NCBI GenBank assembly: GCA_036877525.1
Contig: JAZGTH010000008.1
Span: forward strand, 9,656,501-9,720,500
DNA: 64,000 nucleotides
Reading direction: 5' to 3'
Source: Chromobotia macracanthus
Lineage: Eukaryota; Chordata; Actinopteri; Cypriniformes; Botiidae
Shown here: positions 47,301 to 59,070 of the stretch, piece after piece
Numbering within the stretch: the first letter of the stretch is position 1
How the letters are laid out: each line of letters begins with the position of its first letter
Notes under the pieces: generated by a model
The model's database searches: none
Told to the model about the DNA's origin: nothing
What the model saw: the letters and a program-made list of their open reading frames with translations, nothing else
Made by a program: the position numbers and the translations under genes

Positions 47301-50300
47301 TAAAATTTAAACATTTCACCTTGGATTCCTCTGGCACTGATTCTGTCTATTGTTGTGTTACCTCTTGTTGGTGTTGCTGATGAGCTCTGAGACTTTCTGA
47401 AGGTATTCTTTAGCATACACAACCACGGGTTCAGAATCATTCAAGACAACTGGAGCAAACACAGCAGACAGGAAAGGCATCCAATCTACCGCAGGAGCCA
47501 ATGTCTACAGCACAGACACAAACACATGAGCAACACTCCAGCTCACATGCAACATAACAGCATGAAATACTAATGAACGCTTATAGAATTTACTGTATTA
47601 TAAATTATATAAGAATTCAGAACTCACAGCTAACTCTTTGGCCTGGATCTTGTGGTAAATTTGCACCTCATCTCGTCTCTCTTCTTGAGGGACGGTGATG
47701 TTTGCCAGGGCTGTTTCAAAATCCATGATCTCCTGCATCATCTTATGTGAGGTCTCCTCTGAGCCACCCAGAAGGATGCCGAGATCCACCAAGAAGGTCA
47801 GGTATGCTTTTAAATACTGAAGGCAAAGGAGTAACAACAAAGCATAACAGCTAACAGGGAATGTTCTCAGAATGTTGTCTAGCATTCTATAAAAGTTTTC
47901 TCAACGTTTTCAAAAATGCTCTTACAGTAAATGTTAGTAGAACTTTTTTAACATTATATATCATATTTATCATAAATGTTTTTCTTAAGCTGTTAGTGGA
48001 ATGTTTTAAAAACAATTTTGAATAACGTTCTTATAACCAAGAAATAACGTTAACAAAATGTCTTAAAAAACTGGATGTTTTGAACATTCCTAGAACATTC
48101 AAAATAACATTTTTAACATTTTTGTTACTAAAAGAAATGTCAGTAAAGCGTTCTTGCAACCTAAAATTGTTAGCTGGGAAGTTGTAGCCTGCAGCAAAAA
48201 GTCTTCAGAGGAGCTTCTATTAATCTGAGACGCAGTTTTCCAAGTTAATGAAGAGCATCCCTCTTTGTTTACCTTTTCATTGGCTGTCTTATTGAGATAG
48301 TATTCTCTAGAGGGAAGTCCCAACCCTGACTGATCCACCTGTGGAGATAAAGAAAACCAGATTCCATCAGTCAACAAGCTAAGCTACAGTGACAAGCAGC
48401 TCTACATGTGATCTAAAGCCTGTTACAATACATTCAGACAGCCACTATAAAACAAGATATGACATTTACAGAAAGAGCAGAAGACGTTCTCCTTGGATAT
48501 TTAGCAATCTATGTGATAACAGTAAATAAATCATATCCTTTGCATATCTGGATATATTATCATAAGTGAACCCACCTGAATGATGTTGCTGTTGGAGTTT
48601 TTTGAGTCTGTACTGACATAAACAGTGAAGAAAGGGGAGGTGCGGTAAATGGCCGATACAATTCGTAAAACTTCTTGGAAGTTATCCTTGTCCCACGGGC
48701 CATTCAAGCCCCAACCTCCTGTCTGAAAAACAATGTTTTTTATTAAGAATTACATCCCAGAATAGGAGCAAATGCAGGTTTTCACTGAGGCTGATATATT
48801 TAAAAAAGATCATGTGAGTTTTATAAGAATAAAGTAAGTGGTTCAAAATTGCATTTGAGGTCACCTGATTGATGAGGTCCTGCAGAGGTGTCGCCCCGAG
48901 CGCTTCAATTTTGGTCTCGTTCATGCAGGCTTCATAATACCACTGGGCTTTCTGCTCCGCTTTGCTCAGGTTCTTCATACTAGTGTTCTCTGGATTCAAC
49001 AAATGAATCCAATAAAGTTTCATTAAGGTTGTACAAATAAGCCAACAAGAAACAGCGTTCACAACCCATTGTACTTCATCATGTGACATATAACTTAAAC
49101 ATGATACTCAAAGGAAAAATGTGGGGCAAGAGCTGATGTTATCAATCAAAGAGCACAGCAAGGTATTTGATAAAAGATTAGGTCAACAAACATTATGTCC
49201 TTTCCAGAAGAACTGATAAATCAGAGTGTAACATTTGATCCAAACGTTTGATCTAAAAACGAGAATTAAAAAATGTATACTGCTCTTGTAACCAAGAAAT
49301 AATGTTAATATAATGTCTAAAGAAATTGACATTTTGAACGTTCCTGAAACATTCCTGAAAAGTTTTTGTTAGCTACCATTTCCTATTTTTTCATGATTTT
49401 GTGTTGTTTACCCAGTAAGTTCTTCATCACAGCCATGTTGTGCTCCCACAGGTTGCTGAATGGACCCCAGCGGGACTTGCCCTCAGGCAGTGGGTTCTTC
49501 CTCATCCAACCCCCACATGCAAAGCTGTAGAAATCCTGGCAAGGGTCCACAGACCGATCCAGGGCCCCTATGACTGCACTTGCCACACTTACACATGGCT
49601 CTGATAGGCACATGCCCGGATGAGCTGTTTAAAACATAATTTAAACATTCACATAAATATATACATACCCAGCTAAGAGGGAATGTTCTCAGACATTCTC
49701 AGAAAGTTCTCTCAAAGTTTTCAAAAAATGTTCTTGCAGTAATGTTGGCAGAACGCCTTTTAAACGCTGTATGTCGTATATCAAAAATATTAGTCTTAAA
49801 TTGCTAGTGGAATGTTTTAAAAATGTTACAACATTTGAAAACGCTTGAATAATGTTCCTATGACCAAGCAATAACATTAATACAATGTCTAAAAAACAGG
49901 ACGCTTTAAACATTTCTAGAACATTTAAAATAACTTTATTAACATTTTTGTTAATAAAGGAAAATAACTTGTTAGGAAAACATTCTTTCAGTCTAAAATT
50001 GTTAGCTTGGTACATGCTCTGTTTATTTTGGCATATTCAACATCAACCAGTTCAGCTGCTGAGTTTTTGCTGCGGTGTCCATTACAATCTATACCGTTGT
50101 ATCATGCGCCAAAAAATAATACAGTCTTTCCAATGTCTCTTTTGCTCAGCCTATAATACTCAGGGGTAATTATAAAGCACATTTTGAAGCACAACACTGG
50201 CTCAATGCATACTACTAAAATAAACATTCCCACCGTGAAAGCTACGTATCTTTACAGCATTCAAAGATAAATCAACATGGCTTTGTTTATAACTTGGGAT

Positions 50301-53300
50301 TTTGGTGAGCTATACTTTATATCTTGTACTTCATTCAACATCCATGTAATAAATATGCTTTGAGTATTTCTTTGAGGAAGATCCCAGGGCAAGTTCCAGA
50401 TGGTTTCCATTCACTATTCACAAAGGCCGAGGACAAATTCAGATTTCTGAGAAACAGAGTATATTCATTCAGAATTCTGACCAAATTAAAGGTGAAATGA
50501 AGAGTCAACCAGAATTGAGCCCAGGAGATCACAGTTACCATGGTATTTTCAGTGTAATCCAAGGTACTTCGATAATACATTAAATAAAAACCTAGTACAA
50601 GGTACAGTCAACATGGTACTACCAAGGTATGATGTTGTGGTAATACCATGTTTTATTTTGTAAGCAGTGTCTTTGTGTGGTTTGTTTTTGTTATGAATGT
50701 TAAGAAAAGTTCACAATTATTCATAAGCACGGTTTTGTGCTCACCTAAACCATTGAGGTTTAAGGCTGGGCATGAATCCACTGTCTGAGGTTATGCATGT
50801 ATTGGATTTGAATTGGACTCTGTTTTTGTTTGCCGTCAGTAAAAAACAATGGTTCTACCATGGTACCAAGTCCAAAAAAGCATAGTGATAGTTTTAGTAC
50901 CTTTTAAGTCAGTCGACTTTATTTTTGCTTGTTTTTGTGGATTCGAAAACTGTTGTAAAACGATCAGACATGCTTTTGTGTTCATTTAAAAGCTCTGAGG
51001 CTGGGCATGAGTCCACTGTCTGAGGTTATGCAAGTATTAGATTCAAAATTGGAAATAATTGGAGGGAAGGGCATTGTTTTTATTTGGCTTGTTGACGCAC
51101 AGAAAGAGAGCGAGTGAAAATAAAGTCTATAATGGACTTCATTGTTAGCTCTTCTAAGAAAAACATTTGGCACAGAGGATTCATCCTCTGCTGCTAATCA
51201 GGAGAGATAAGAGCAAGACACTGGAGGCCTGAGGAAGACTGAGGAAACAGGAGGTAAACAGTCTGGCACAAAGTCACTGTTATTTCATACAGTGATTTGT
51301 CACGGTTGGGCAACAGTGGGCAGCTGAATAGCAGGAAGTGGCATTTAGTTCACTCCATAATATCACAGAAATTACACTTTGAGCTGGAAAAACAAAAACA
51401 AGAGTCCAGAGTGACACCAGAGTGTCTGAGTGTGCCTTAAGAAATATGGACTCTGATAAATAAAAGGATTTCACTGAGAAAACACTGACTTGACTCGGGT
51501 ATTTCATCATAATCTCAAATGGTCATGAAATGAAACTGCTCAAAACAACTGCAGGCTCGTACAGAAAGACTGAGTGATATACAGTACACATCACATTTTT
51601 AACACTTTGCCAAAGTGATATAGACAATTTTCAATTTGCATAACAATAAACTAGTAAATGGACAACCTCCTTCCCCAGCTAACAGAGAATGTTCTCACAA
51701 CATTGGCTAACATTCTCGAAAAGTTAAAAACACTCGTGCTGTAACGTTAGTACAAATTTGTGTAGCAAAAACATTGAAACCGTATTGAAAATGCATTAAA
51801 AATGTATCAAACAGTGTTAAAAAACAAAATTAAAAAATGTTCTTATAACCAACCAATAACGTCAGATAATTAAAACGTTAATACAACGTCTAAAAAAATG
51901 AACGTTTGTTTCATGAACTTTCAAAATAACATTTTTAACATTATTGTTACTTAATGGAAACCTTAAGGAAACATTTCTACAACCCAAAACTGTCAGCTGT
52001 AAAGATCCAGTAACTTACATTCTTTATAGTGTAGACCCAAAGTCATGATGCAGATGAACAAAGCCAGAGAGAGAGCGCACACTATGATCACTAGCCTTCT
52101 CTCCACGTGAGTCTTCACCGCCCAGCACCGGGGACCCAGCCCACGCTGCAGCCCCACCTGTGTGATGAATCATTAGCAGAAAACAAGAGTGAGCAGAAAA
52201 CAACCACCACTACACTAAGCAATGCTACACTGATGCATTGTAATTGTGTCACCATTATTGTAACCCGAAAGGTTGTGTCTTTTAATGACGGGATGTCACA
52301 GACGCTGTCAAAGAGGATTAACTTATATTGAACCCGGAACATTCTTTTAAAAGTTATTTGCATCTGGTTAATCATTAAACCCTTAGGACAAATACCAATC
52401 CACAACAGCGAAGTCACGCGTAATACACTTCATATTTTCTAGGCGCTCTACACACTGACTGACTGCTTAGACTGTTCTGCCAAAGCCATTGCTATTCAGA
52501 TCTGCCCACTAGAAAGTAATGTTCAAAGTGAGATCTCTGTCAAATATCCTAAACAGCAATTGGATTAAACAGAGAGCCAATGGAGATTTCTTAAATGTTA
52601 AGACATAACCTTTGATCTTCAAAGATGATTCCTGTGGGTGATTCCCTTGTAACTTTAAGATTCTGTATTCTGTATTGATCAAGAGAGAAAAGAGGTGATA
52701 GATCATAATAACCTCTGTCATGAAAGTCTGATTACATCCCATTGAGCTCTCGGAGTTCAAATGTCAACTTTAGTGGCTAGCTGCCCAGCTCTGCAGCTAC
52801 TCAGCTCAGTTTGATGCATGTTGGGAAACTCTGGGTTTGTGTGGCATCGATGAGTCTTAATGCACAAATGCACAAACACAAATAGTTTTTAAAGTTCTGA
52901 GTTGCAGGTTACTTGAGGGTCAATAACAGCAGAGACAGAAAGTGGAAGATTTCAGACTGGTTTCAAAAAGGTTTTTTAAAACCAGTGTGCCACAGAAAAC
53001 AAGAATGATGAAGCTCTGACTCTTAGTGGCAGAACTCAAAAACTATTGACAGCACTGCGGAATAAGAAGAAGCAATTAAAAGAGAATTTGAAACACCTGC
53101 AGTAAAAGTTTTAGGGCTTCTTGTTACTTGCCTTTAAAATGAACAGGTCACATAATTATTCTTAATAAAGATGTCAAAGTGTAGCACAACTTCCTTTTTA
53201 AAGGTTACAAAGGAACACATGAGATGATCTACACATGACCATTCTGAATACACAGAAGATTTCAAAGAAGACTTGGGTTTTTGAATCACCTTGTGGACAT

Positions 53301-54023
53301 TAGTCTATTCGTTTTTAAGTATATTTGGTTTTATAGTGAAATGCCGAAAGACCCAAAAAGTGTGTTAGTATCTATATTAACTGGTTTTATTTACTGGTCA
53401 TATACAATTCCCCATTATAAGGTTTCACACAACAGTTCTTCTCTTGTATGCATATGCCTAAATAATTCACTAACTATCAACCAGGTTAACAAAAACTAGG
53501 TCAAGCACAATTTTTTCTAAAATTAAATGTCAACACACACTGTTTAACTTCTCCTTCAAACTTAAGAAAGACCTAAAAACTTGAAAGCATATACACTGCA
53601 TATCTGGTGGCTGTGAAGTAACTTCTGAAACCAAAGTTAGCTGGCATTTCTTTTACCTATTTAACAAACAAACACACAACACAACAGCAGCATAAAGAGA
53701 GATTGTTTTGTGCTGACCCGGCAAACTGACAGGAAAAGCAACCTGGGACATTGTCTGTCCTCCTGTGGAACAACAGTTTCATATTCATCTTATTTGCATT
53801 AAAATTTAGCTGTTACAAAAGCAAAATGATAACTGACTCAAGAGATTGTCTCACATTTCACAATATGTAAGCATAGGATGTACTATTCCAAGTTACGTAA
53901 AGTTTTTATATCATATTAATGAAAGTGAACTCTCACCTGCATGCTGGAGGTGTGGTAGACCCCGTCAGGGCCATTGTCCAACAGCTCCTCTTCATCCAGA
54001 GTCGCCCGTTTGTAGGTAGACAT
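42088..54023 (-). CDS. ece1: Endothelin-converting enzyme 1, complete ECE-1c-type coding region, 18 exons
   Basis: ECE1 is a type II membrane zinc metallopeptidase (M13, neprilysin family) that cleaves big endothelin to endothelin. Exons 5' to 3': 53937-54023, 52019-52157, 49412-49624, 48865-48989, 48576-48722, 48273-48338, 47628-47816, 47362-47504, 46980-47094, 45530-45640, 45338-45436, 44643-44720, 44429-44532, 44215-44325, 43957-44024, 43369-43559, 42748-42843, 42088-42264. The sum is 2,259 nt, 752 aa plus stop, against 754 aa for human ECE-1c. It has an N-terminal MSTYKRATLDEEELLDNGPD, a membrane anchor at about 51-71, HELTH at 589-593, Glu649 in GENIADNGG, the substrate-binding NAYY, and the family-typical C-terminal Trp (CELW). 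All junctions are GT-AG and in phase. Confidence 0.97.
42325..42470. repeat. GTTGCTAGG-type repeat
   Basis: Repeated TGGTTGCCAAGG, GTTGCTATGGCATTGCTAG and GTTGCTAGGG. A related block is at 44880-45010 in ece1. Confidence 0.5.
44429..48722 (-). CDS. ece1: ece1 exons 5-13: ectodomain between N lobe and active site
   Basis: Exons 48576-48722 (TGGWGLNGPWDKDNFQEVLR), 48273-48338 (VDQSGLGLPSREYYLNKTAN), 47628-47816 (YLKAYLTFLVDLGILLGGSE), 47362-47504 (TLAPAVDWMPFLSAVFAPVV), 46980-47094 (VLNNYMIMKVVRKMVSILDQ), 45530-45640 (SCTPRWKICVSDTDSALGFA), 45338-45436 (VEDMVSEIKWAFEDSLKTVG), 44643-44720 (ADAIYNMIGYPKFIMNPKEL) and 44429-44532 (FDVVSDLYFQNVMNYYNFSA). They align along their length with human ECE1. 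The Cys of CTPRWK is at the position equivalent to the intermolecular disulfide Cys412, as I recall mammalian numbering. N-linked sites such as NIT and NDS are kept. Confidence 0.96.
45764..46041 (+). mobile_element. CCCAGCTAAC-family element with TA duplication
   Basis: CCCAGCTAACAGGGAATG to GCTAGCTGGG, flanked on both sides by TA. ece1 intron between exons 10 and 9. Confidence 0.85.
47846..48178 (+). mobile_element. CCCAGCTAAC-family element beside an ece1 acceptor
   Basis: AACAGCTAACAGGG to TTGTTAGCTGGG. Its left end lies only 30 bp from the 3' splice site of ece1 exon 7 (47816). Confidence 0.85.
48865..49624 (-). CDS. ece1: ece1 exons 3-4: Cys-rich start of ectodomain
   Basis: Exon 49412-49624 encodes GMCLSEPCVSVASAVIGALD, then DPCQDFYSFACGGWMRKNPL and SRWGPFSNLWEHN; exon 48865-48989 encodes ENTSMKNLSKAEQKAQWYYE and ACMNETKIEAL. 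DPCxDFYxFACGGW is a hallmark of M13 peptidases. Junctions: T|CT into 49624, CTGG|GTAAAC, G|AG into 48989, CAG|GTGACC. Exon 3 lies between two copies of the same dispersed TIR element. Confidence 0.96.
49225..49378 (+). mobile_element. CCCAGCTAAC-family element, partial
   Basis: Retains the ACCAAGAAATAATGTTAATA and GAACGTTCCTG interior and a TTTGTTAGCT end. It lies about 35 bp downstream of the ece1 exon 3 donor. Confidence 0.65.
49668..50010 (+). mobile_element. CCCAGCTAAC-family element with TA duplication
   Basis: CCCAGCTAAGAGGG to TTGTTAGCTTGG, flanked by TA on each side. It starts about 44 bp upstream of the ece1 exon 3 acceptor. Confidence 0.85.
50535..50880. repeat. TACCATGGTA-rich repeat, second locus
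   Basis: GTTACCATGGTATTTTCAGT, ACATGGTACTACCAAGG and CTACCATGGTACC; same family as 19745. ece1 intron 2. Confidence 0.5.
51674..52000 (+). mobile_element. CCCAGCTAAC-family element beside the ece1 exon 2 donor
   Basis: CCCAGCTAACAGAG to CTGTCAGCTG. Ends about 20 bp from the GAAT|GTAAGT donor of exon 2. Confidence 0.8.
52019..52157 (-). CDS. ece1: ece1 exon 2: cytosolic tail end and transmembrane anchor
   Basis: Encodes VGLQRGLGPRCWAVKTHVER followed by the hydrophobic anchor LVIIVCALSLALFICIMTLG, then LHYKE. A Cys-Trp just inside the membrane matches the human GQRCWAARTQ. Acceptor CACACAG|GTG, donor GAAT|GTAAGT. Confidence 0.95.
53937..54023 (-). CDS. ece1: ece1 first common coding exon (ECE-1c start)
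   Basis: Encodes MSTYKRATLDEEELLDNGPD and GVYHTSSMQ. An acceptor CTTTCAG directly abuts the ATG (54024/54025), so this is an internal exon spliced to upstream leader exons. That matches mammals, where the ECE-1b and -1d leaders join to MSTYKR and ECE-1c starts there. Donor CAG|GTGAGA. Confidence 0.94.
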
Positions 54024-54025
54024 CT

Positions 54026-57000
54026 GAAAGGTCAAATGAAGAACAGATTCCCTTAGTGCTTCCATGACCACATGAAACCTCCTCTACTGGGATGGTTTAC
54101 GAGTGTTTTAGCAGTTTTGGGGAATCCTGGGAAATTGTGTCCTTTTGGGATCCATCAGGACAAGATTATACAAGATTATGACGACTGTGTTCTCTCCAAG
54201 GACTAGAGGAAGCGCTGAGTGAATGGAGTTCCTCCTCCCCCACCCCCAGCTCCTACCTCCTCCCAAGCCAAATTTCAACCCCCCAGATGTAAGCTACACC
54301 TACGAAATAAGCTTCTAAGCATGGTCAGCTCAACATGGTCTTCACAACAAACGTGTCGGGAGATCTCTACACTCCTGTCTCAGATTTCCCCAGGCCAGCC
54401 CTTCTAGCTCAAATTCCTGAACAAGGGATCCCAGGAGTTTTCCTGTCTGCAACGACAACAGCGTCAGTAAAAGGCAGGAACTTGTGAAAAACAGGAAGGA
54501 GAAAGGACTCGATCAACATACGTGGGCGAGTGTGAGGGTGTGTGACTACACTCATGTAAGAGCGAGAGAATGAGTGCATTCCACATTGTGGTTTCATTTA
54601 GAACCGGGAGGGAACTGTTAGAGGGAAGTTCCCGCCCACTCATTCCTACCAATGGGAATGTCCTTGCCAAGGGGTGGGGTTTCCACATAAGGCCACGCCC
54701 CTTGTATCTTCAGTTCCTTAGAATATGGTTTTCCTGTATGACAGTCAGTTAATGCTGTTCCCGTCTGAAGTCCACAGCTTATAACAAGTTGTGCCATGAT
54801 CAAAAGCAACAAACAACACAAAAAGCAATAACAACTGTTATTGTTTATAATGTTTTAATGAGGAGAAATAAGAAACTGAAATAAATTTCTGCCTGACATA
54901 AACAGCTTTAAACAGTCAAAATGCTCCCTAATTTAGCAAAAACTGACGGCAACATAAAATGTTAAAGTAAAAAAAAGAATAGCTATACATGCAAATATTT
55001 TGTGTTTCTGCCCGAATTACTCAATTGCCTTTTCATTTTTCTCAAGTTAACAGCCAACACCTGTCCATAAGAGACTCTCACCTTCCCTTTTTGTCACATC
55101 CAATTAATTCTCTGTAATATTACTCAATATGTAGAGTTACTCAAAGACAGAAAAATCTCCTTAAGCCAAACTTACATTTGAACCAGGTATGAATAACACA
55201 GTTTAGACTCTGTTCCTCAATCCAGTTACACCAAAGAATGAAAAAAATACCATTACACCACCAATCCACACAGATTCACGCCCAGAGCTGTACATTACAG
55301 CCTACTGTATAGAACTGTCAGGCCAGATTCACTTCTCACGACCTCAGAAGGGTAAAGCCCTGTCATCTGATGACCCAACAGGGCGGGAGTGTAACCGATG
55401 AGGAAAGTATTGACAGAAAGGGCTGAATTTCTTCCAACTCCACAGGAAGCATGAACCTCTTTGGCATTTAGAGAATACGTGGAATTATGGTCCTATTTTG
55501 TGGTGTTGTTTGGAAACTATAAGGCTGACAGGAACCGGTTTGCACTTTTATTTACACCTAATTAGCTGTCCTTAAAATGTTTTTCTTCACTGCACTCTCC
55601 ATGCTACTGTACAAAACAGAGCCTGAATTGTGTTCTTGACAAATTTGAAAAACAATAAAAAATAATTGTTTACCCCATTGTTTTTATCTTACAATGACTT
55701 AATTACTGGGTTGAATAGCTGAGCTGGAAGAATGCAGTAAACAATTGGAAAACCATGCAATAACTGGTAAAAAAAAATACAAAAAGACACTAATTTCGAC
55801 CCTGTTCATACAAAGTGCCTCAAATATTTATATGCATTTGTTATGTTTACAGGCTGTGCTGGCATAATACTCTCTACTCTGCATCCAAAGGCCAACATAT
55901 TGAGACTTTCCTGGCAGGCTTCCCCCAGCAGATGTGCAATCCTGTGGCTGTTCCCCTTCTTCTTCCACCGAACATGACAGCAGTGGCCAATGACAACTGA
56001 CTTTTCCCTTTACATTGCCTTCCAATGGCATGACTCACTGAACATTTGGCTGGAGCTTTTTGAATCCTGGCTCTGAGACCTGCCTGCATCCTGTCTGGAG
56101 CTCTGGCGAGAGAGGCGTTTCCACCATCTGGCAACCACAAATCGAAGCTCCTTGCAGGTGTACAGAACAGCCCGAACTGCGATGCTATCAACAGTGAGGA
56201 CGGATTCACGGCCTCTTTCCTATAGGCCATCCTGCTTTAGTAATTGTTTAAAGCTGATCTGGGATCAGTCCTGCATTTCCGATTCTCATGATAAGATGGG
56301 TTTGGAAAAGAGGGAAGCCGGCCCCGGCACAGTGTTACAGACAGAATACAAAATATGCCAAGATCCTCGGGCCGAATCTCAAACGCTGTCTTTCAGCGAG
56401 GCAGTAAACCACAGCTATGAGTCAGAAATGTGCCACTGGTCCTGTGAACCGTTCAATTGTTTAAGGCACGAAAGCATTTCCCTGGTATGACTAAAGCATT
56501 TGTTTGTCGGTGAGCATGTATGAACACTATTTATGCGGGTATGACTGAGTGTGTGTGAGAGAGAAAGTACACTGCATTCTGCTATTGACATCAAATACTT
56601 TAGGAAAGTTGGCATGTGCTGCAGTGTGACATGCAGGACATATGCTTTTTGAAAGCACATTTAGCTAAATCTTTAAAAAATGATTTGCTGCTTTTATGAC
56701 CTCATTCACTGAGAGTCTACACAAATGTTGGTACATTAAAAAATCCTCTACCATCATTAAACCATTTAAATTGAACTAGGCCAGTCGAATTGTGGGTATA
56801 GCAAATAATCAAAACACCCACTTTTTTAGACATTGTATTAACGTTATTGCTTGGTTATAAGAACCGTATTCAAACTTTTTTTATTCTGTAACGTTTTGAA
56901 ATGTTCAATTAAACATTATGAATGATGTTTCTGATATATATGATATATAACGTTAAATAAAGTTCTCCTCAAGTTACTGTTTTTGGAGAACTTTTAGAGA

Positions 57001-58291
57001 ATGTTAGCCAATGTTCTGAGAATGTTTCCTGTTAGCTGGGCATTTGTTTCCTGATCCTTTCTACATAATTACCGTACTACAAAACTAATGTAATCTGAGC
57101 ATCATAGGTTTACAATTTTGTGCTTAAGATACAACAGAAGTATCTATAAAAGAAGCTTGCTTGTGCTAAGAATCTGTAACCGATGATCTTAAAGTGTTAT
57201 GACAGACTGCTCATAGCTCTTCCCTGGTGCTAAGAGTCACAATATCAGCGAAGACGCAGCGGAGAGCTTCCTTTACAATCCTAAATTACACTTGGATCAG
57301 ACACAACATTATGGGGGTGGTAAGTCAAAATATTTCACCCTAGGAAATGAAGTAAATCAGGTTAGCGTCTCTGAAAATGTTGATTCTAATCAGAATTGAC
57401 AAAAGCAACATATATATATATATACAAACTAGTATAGTTTATAAACAAATATAGTAATATATTAAAAAAATATAGTTTAAACTTCTATATGTACATTATA
57501 TTCCCAGCCAATTTGAATATGCGCATATTAATCAAACTCATTTTGGGTATATCATTTGGAATATAGACCACAAATTATATGGATAACTTCTATGGTGTAG
57601 CTTGCCCGCCCCTGGTCACCATTCACTTCTGTTATATGCAAAACAGCAGAGTGGACATCCTGCCTTATCCCCTTGTGTTTGATGAAACAAAGAAAGTCGT
57701 ATGGGTTAGAAAACAGTCATTAAATACATAACAATGTTTCCCACATTTGCTTTATTTTGACGGGAAATCTAAACCCACAGTCATCGCTTTTAAAATCACA
57801 AACTAACACACCACCCACATTTTAAATGCCATTCAAGCTGAAACAATTACGGGCAGATTTCTGGGATTCCAGATTTCATAGCTCATCTGAAACAAAGTTT
57901 AAGTAGGTGGAAGTATACAGAAGAGCAACAGCAACATGCAGAGCTATGCTCTGAAACATGACAACATTAAGTCTTGTGATAAGGTCACAACTTCTGACGT
58001 CAGAGATCTCTCACTGCAGTCTTCCTCACTACATGGGCAACGAAGATATAGTAGACTAAACCATCTGAGAACTTCATCGCAAGATAACTGCGCAGGGTTC
58101 ATCGGGAGATATATCATGCACTGGCTTAATACACATCAAGCAGTCTGTATTTAGACTAGATATAGGCCAAAAGTCTTTCTGTCAACCATGCAGTCATCTG
58201 TACTGTCACAACAGCAGCTATATTTGTAACACCATTAGAAATGAATGCTTTTAGGAGGAGAAACTTCAGAAATTAACGTATGGTAAAAAAA
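54026..58291. other. Non-genic stretch upstream of the ece1 coding start; probably 5' intron
   Basis: The acceptor at the ece1 ATG demands upstream exon(s), but none could be assigned. Several minus-strand open frames (for example 55874-56230, 118 codons) show no convincing donor, family resemblance or conserved start. A copy of the CCCAGCTAAC repeat lies at 56818-57040. Confidence 0.55.
56818..57040 (-). mobile_element. CCCAGCTAAC-family element, truncated inverted copy
   Basis: Interior TTTTTTAGACATTGTATTAA to a complete TTCCTGTTAGCTGGG end. Confidence 0.75.
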
Positions 58292-58297
58292 TTTATT
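58292..58297 (-). terminator. Polyadenylation signal of the compact unit
   Basis: TTTATT on plus gives AATAAA on minus, 210 nt past the TAA at 58507. Confidence 0.5.
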
Positions 58298-58753
58298 TAG
58301 TATACATAAAATATAGCATGCAATTCAAGTCTACTACATGCAAACACAAGCTACTGGCCATACACACATTTTGCAAAATGTCAATGTGTTATTTTAACAC
58401 AAATAAGTGAAGGCTGTGTGCAGGCGACACTCGTGATGAATTCGAGGTCATAAGTAACCTGTTCAGACTAATGCATTACACCAGACTGAAGTGAACTCGG
58501 TTTCATTTAACAGTTTTGTGACAGCACGGGTAGATCTTGAATATTTGTCCCAGGTGGGCAATTGATCTGTGTGTCACAGGCTAAAGTTTCAGCACACTCG
58601 TTTACTTCTTCACTTCTCAGTTTGCAAGCTTTCCCGAAGACTAAACAGATACAAAAATAAATCACACGACCGTGCACACTGACATACGAAGTTACAATGA
58701 AACCCCTCCGCCTATACAAGTTTATTTGCAATGCATGTAACATTGATTACAAT

Positions 58754-58789
58754 GCACACTAACAAGCACACTAACAAGCACACTAACGA
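58754..58789. repeat. Three tandem 12-bp units
   Basis: GCACACTAACAA repeated three times (last unit GCACACTAACGA), inside the intron of the compact unit. Confidence 0.9.
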
Positions 58790-58960
58790 GTGGGTTAGTT
58801 CTGAAGAGTTGAATTTTCTTACCATTGTTTTTGCTGGGCTGTTTTTGGGCAACTGTCCCCTTACTGCTATTGGTCTTATATTATTAAAATGTATTCGTGA
58901 CTCGACACGGTAAACACATGATCGGTAACTGTGAACTGCGAGACACAGTCGGGGTTATAA

Positions 58961-59070
58961 TAGTAACTTTTGTCAACCAATCGCACGTCGCGGGCGGAGC
59001 CCACCGTATACTTTCAGCCAATGGCGATGCAGCTGGGGGCGGGTCTTTGGAACGCAGGGCATTGATAAAG
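58961..59070. promoter_or_regulatory. CCAAT/GC-box promoter-like segment
   Basis: Two CCAAT boxes (58977-58981 and 59018-59022), GGGGGCGGG at about 59036-59044 and GGGCGGAGC at about 58992-59000, in a CpG-rich island of roughly 150 bp. The layout suits the minus-strand unit ending at 58292, although CCAAT and GC boxes work in both orientations. Confidence 0.5.

Larger units (their letters stand above)
58292..58960 (-). other. Unidentified compact spliced transcription unit with Cys-rich terminal ORF
   Basis: On the minus strand: CCAAT-containing promoter, exon 1 ending ACAATG|GTAAGA (58823), a 181-nt intron ending in a pyrimidine-rich TATCTGTTTAG, then exon 2 from 58640. Exon 2 has an open frame to a TAA at 58507: FGKACKLRSEEVNECAETLA, then CDTQINCPPGTNIQDLPVLS and QNC. 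AATAAA follows at 58292-58297. The frame needs one base from exon 1 (G|TC = Val) but has no in-frame ATG in exon 1 before a stop; the ATG at the end of exon 1 is in another frame and gives only MSSGKLAN. So it may be noncoding, start elsewhere, or be a sequence error. I recognise no family. Confidence 0.5.

Noticed and set aside
55874..56230. 118-codon minus frame upstream of ece1 as an alternative first exon
   Set aside because: No plausible donor in phase 0 near its end, no similarity to known ECE1 leaders.
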